DNA from: CAZAQS01 sp964486825
GTDB lineage: Bacteria > Chloroflexota > Anaerolineae > Anaerolineales > UBA4823
Direction: 5' to 3'
Assembly (NCBI GenBank): GCA_964486825.1
Contig: CAZAQS010000107.1
Span: 1 to 15,329 of the forward strand
Length of the DNA: 15,329 nt
A program made the position numbers and the translations under genes. Of the stretch, positions 13,390 to 15,329 are shown one piece after another. The number at the start of each line of letters is the position of its first letter. The first letter of the stretch is position 1. The notes beneath the pieces are model-generated. The model searched no databases and was not told the DNA's origin. It was given only the letters and a program-made list of their open reading frames with translations.

Positions 13390-14820
13390 TTACTGCTTTC
13401 TACGGGCGTAGAGCACGGCTATATACAACCCACCCGCGGCCAGCCCGGCCGATACGAACCAGATCAGCGCGTTGTTACCGCTTTCCGGAGAGACTTCCGG
13501 GCCAGGAGGCGGGGCGGTGGCTGCCAGGGTCGGGGTACGGGTAGCGGTCGGGGATGGAGAGGTGGTTGGAAGGGGTGTAGGCGTTGGCGGCCCCGGAGTT
13601 GGGGTGAGGGTGGCAGGCGGGGTTACCTGCAAGAGTATCTTTTGCTCAGGTTGTAGGATCGAAGAACTGTTCAAACCGTTCCAGGACATCAAATCGAACA
13701 TGTTGACTTCATAAAGGTCCGCGATCCAGGACAGTGTCTCGCCGCTGCGGACAGTGTGGTAGTATTTCCCATCGCTTTGCGGAGTCAGCTTCTCGATGGG
13801 AGTCAGTGGGCGTGGGGTTGGGCTGGGGGTTACATGGCCGGGGTGGATGAGCAAGATTTGCCCGATCTGCAGAGGCCAGTCCTCTTGCAGGCCATTCAAG
13901 GATAGGAGCCTCTCGATGGTTGTGTTATAGGCCTGGGAGATGGTGCTGAGGGTCTGGTAGGGCTGAACGGTGTGGATGATCTTTCCATCTGCATCTGGCG
14001 TGCTGGCCAGGATCATCCCGACCGGGGTAGGGGTGGCGTAGCCCTCTGTGTTCTTCCCGGGGATGAACAAGGTCTGCCCGGGCTGCAGCTTGGATTCGCG
14101 CGAGATATTGTTCCAGATTTCGATATCCCGGATGGTGATCTGGTAGGCCACCGCGATGGCCCAGAAGGACTGGCCCGGCTCGACCAAGTGGAAAACCTTG
14201 CCTTCTTCGTCAGGCTCTGCGATCTTGACTGGCACGATCAATTGAGAAATGCCGGGTTGCCTGGGCGGGTTTGGCGCCGAGGTGTTCCCTCCAGGTGGGA
14301 CGTACTCCCCGCAGGATTTCCCAGCGATATAGGCGGCCTGCAAAACATAGTAGGTCATGCCGTTGGCAGATTTTGCGGTCCCCGCGCCTACATGGCAGTA
14401 GGCCGGATTGACGGCCGGGATCATATGCGACTCATCCGCCCAAACCACCATGATCTCGTCGATGGTGTGGTTGCTGCCGACGGCGAAATTCTCCGTCGCC
14501 CACACCTTGGAGCCGCCCCCATACCCGGCGGCTGACAGTCGCCCGGATACATCCCCGATATGCCAGGACATCTGGTTGGCGGCCATGATCTCAGCCGTGG
14601 CCTGGGCGACGGCATTAATAATGGGATCCTCCACCAGCGCCGGATGCCCGTAGGACATCCGCAAGGTGTTCATGGCAATGATCAGCTCATAAGCGCTGAC
14701 TCCCCCAGATTGCGCTGGAATGCGCACAGGAGCGGAAGCCAGGGCAGGGACTCCAAGCCCGGGTAGGAAAGATAGCAACAGGGAGATCAGGGTCCAGAAG
14801 CTGAACAGCTTTTTCTTCAC
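13390..14820 (-). CDS. Secreted CAP-domain protein with three LysM domains and C-terminal membrane anchor
   Basis: The 476-residue product (read from GTG) starts with a strong signal peptide (VKKKLFSFWTLISLLLSFLP, cleavage near ALAS). About residues 40-165 are a CAP/SCP domain of the bacterial type, with SWHIG, TENFAVG and ESHM...NPAYCHVGAG marking the conserved His/Glu cleft. Three LysM domains follow at about 208-256, 280-327 and 352-398; LysM binds N-acetylglucosamine polymers such as peptidoglycan. A Pro/Thr-rich stalk (about 400-440) leads to a C-terminal membrane segment (about 447-470) with a basic end, ARRKQ. I prefer the GTG at 14818-14820 because the signal peptide starts there; an ATG at 14878-14880 would put 20 polar residues in front. 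TATAAT lies 6 nt before the GTG, suggesting a leaderless transcript. It is a cell-wall-bound surface protein of unknown activity, convergent with the regulator with only one base between the stops. Confidence 0.92.
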   Translation of the reverse strand: MKKKLFSFWTLISLLLSFLPGLGVPALASAPVRIPAQSGGVSAYELIIAMNTLRMSYGHPALVEDPIINAVAQATAEIMAANQMSWHIGDVSGRLSAAGYGGGSKVWATENFAVGSNHTIDEIMVVWADESHMIPAVNPAYCHVGAGTAKSANGMTYYVLQAAYIAGKSCGEYVPPGGNTSAPNPPRQPGISQLIVPVKIAEPDEEGKVFHLVEPGQSFWAIAVAYQITIRDIEIWNNISRESKLQPGQTLFIPGKNTEGYATPTPVGMILASTPDADGKIIHTVQPYQTLSTISQAYNTTIERLLSLNGLQEDWPLQIGQILLIHPGHVTPSPTPRPLTPIEKLTPQSDGKYYHTVRSGETLSWIADLYEVNMFDLMSWNGLNSSSILQPEQKILLQVTPPATLTPTPGPPTPTPLPTTSPSPTATRTPTLAATAPPPGPEVSPESGNNALIWFVSAGLAAGGLYIAVLYARRKQ

Positions 14821-14826
14821 GGGGCA

Positions 14827-14832
14827 ATTATA
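14827..14832 (-). promoter_or_regulatory. Consensus -10 (TATAAT) just upstream of the CAP-LysM GTG start
   Basis: A perfect TATAAT on the minus strand ends 6 nt before the GTG at 14818-14820, so transcription would begin at or next to the start codon and the mRNA would be leaderless. No convincing -35 is found 16-18 bp upstream. No ribosome site precedes the GTG, which agrees with leaderless translation. Confidence 0.4.
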
Positions 14833-14991
14833 ACGGTTCAAAGCAGGATCGGAGATAAAAATATCCGGATCGGCAGGCATGCCAGAGGTACTTGCTGATA
14901 AAATAATACCATTCTACCTCCCGGCCGCATCTCGGTGCAGAGAGAGTTGATTCACCAGGCCCCAGGCCTGGCAAAGATGGGAAGAAGGCAT

Positions 14992-15249
14992 ATGGACATT
15001 GGGTTATACCGGCAGTACCTGGAGGAATACGTCCAGGAAGCGATCGAAAACAGCAACGCGACAAAAGATGGAATTTTAAACTACTTGCGCAACAAGCAAG
15101 GTCCGGGCTTCTTCTCGCGGCACAAGACCGAGAAAAAGCAGGCGTTGCAGGACGCCACGCAGGCCTTTGAGGAGCACCGGCACTGGCCGTTGGATATCAC
15201 GCTTTCCCATTTAGGGGTGAACGCCAGGATACCTGAAAATAAGCGTTAA
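14992..15249 (+). CDS. Small charged hypothetical protein
   Basis: I do not recognise this 85-residue protein. It starts MDIGLYRQYLEEYVQEAIEN and is rich in charged and helical residues, with no membrane segment or signal peptide, so it is probably a small soluble helical protein. The ATG at 14992 is preceded by a purine-rich GGGAAGAAGG; in-frame earlier starts (GTG at 14935, ATG at 14977) would add 19 or 5 residues. It is divergent from the CAP-LysM gene, with a 171-bp region between the two starts. The next gene on the same strand begins 51 bp after its stop, so the two may be co-transcribed. No function is proposed. Confidence 0.55.
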   Translation: MDIGLYRQYLEEYVQEAIENSNATKDGILNYLRNKQGPGFFSRHKTEKKQALQDATQAFEEHRHWPLDITLSHLGVNARIPENKR

Positions 15250-15290
15250 CATGCTTGGGGGATAATTACCAGTACCCCGAGAGCTGGCAA

Positions 15291-15296
15291 AGGAGG
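15291..15296 (+). promoter_or_regulatory. Strong ribosome binding site before the right-edge gene
   Basis: AGGAGG, a full consensus, lies 4 nt before the ATG at 15301. Confidence 0.6.
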
Positions 15297-15300
15297 CAGG

Positions 15301-15329
15301 ATGATATCACTACCTATGGCCTTACGGCT
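15301..15329 (+). CDS. Start of an unidentified gene (first nine codons, runs off right edge)
   Basis: The ATG at 15301 follows a full AGGAGG by 4 nt and opens MISLPMALR before the window ends. Too little is present to identify the product. It probably forms a pair with the small gene at 14992-15249. Confidence 0.5.

Noticed and set aside
14962..14971. CCAGGCCTGG palindrome upstream of the small right-hand gene
   Set aside because: A lone 10-bp palindrome in GC-rich DNA with no promoter element nearby is not enough to call an operator.
15254..15281. Possible stem (CTTGGGG with CCCCGAG) before the right-edge gene
   Set aside because: Seven pairs with one G-U and a 14-nt loop, no U-tract and no known riboswitch features.

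Overview
The window looks like chromosomal DNA from a member of the Chloroflexota, most likely an Anaerolineae-type bacterium. This is inferred from gene content, not from a marker gene. The pointers are a large SARP/BTAD-type regulator with an NB-ARC ATPase, a secreted CAP protein with three LysM domains and a Pro/Thr-rich stalk, a DUF5667-like region at the head of a cytochrome, a small hypothetical family I recall from Chloroflexi, and two secreted proteins ending in an aromatic-x-x-Pro-Val-x-x-Arg tail. Most start codons are ATG with purine-rich ribosome sites. No rRNA, tRNA, insertion sequence or CRISPR array is visible.

Layout, left to right. The left edge (1-359, minus) holds the N-terminal part of an aldo/keto reductase with its own promoter. 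From 488 to 10859 every gene is on the minus strand and the spacing is tight, so this reads as one operon. In transcription order it holds a small Chloroflexi-type hypothetical protein (10593-10859), a 23-codon leader ORF whose stop overlaps the next start (10472-10543), and a 1156-residue secreted protein with Asp-box motifs (7005-10475). These are followed by a seven-repeat FG-GAP beta-propeller (5381-6928), a membrane-anchored 12-heme cytochrome c (3927-5339), a membrane protein with a C-terminal zinc ribbon (2912-3949), and a 27-heme cytochrome c with a Pro/Thr/Glu-rich tail (488-2851). Divergent from the operon, 11007-13388 (plus) encodes a winged-helix/BTAD/NB-ARC regulator that ends in a degenerate GGDEF domain. 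A CAP-LysM surface protein (13390-14820, minus) converges on it with one base between the stop codons. The right end has a small charged hypothetical gene (14992-15249, plus) and the first codons of another gene behind a strong ribosome site (15301 onward).

Interpretation. The operon encodes an envelope or extracellular electron-transfer system with 39 c-type heme sites in two proteins, plus two large secreted proteins that probably serve as adhesion or scaffold partners. The intergenic region between regulator and operon carries four GTGA-headed heptamers at exactly 11-bp steps (10919-10958). That is the layout SARP-family activators are known to bind, and the array sits just upstream of an AT-rich -10 facing the operon. 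The best reading is a locally controlled extracellular electron-transfer locus whose SARP-like activator may sense a guanine nucleotide through a retained GGDEF I-site. I do not know of a described system with this composition; novelty would need a genome-neighbourhood search.
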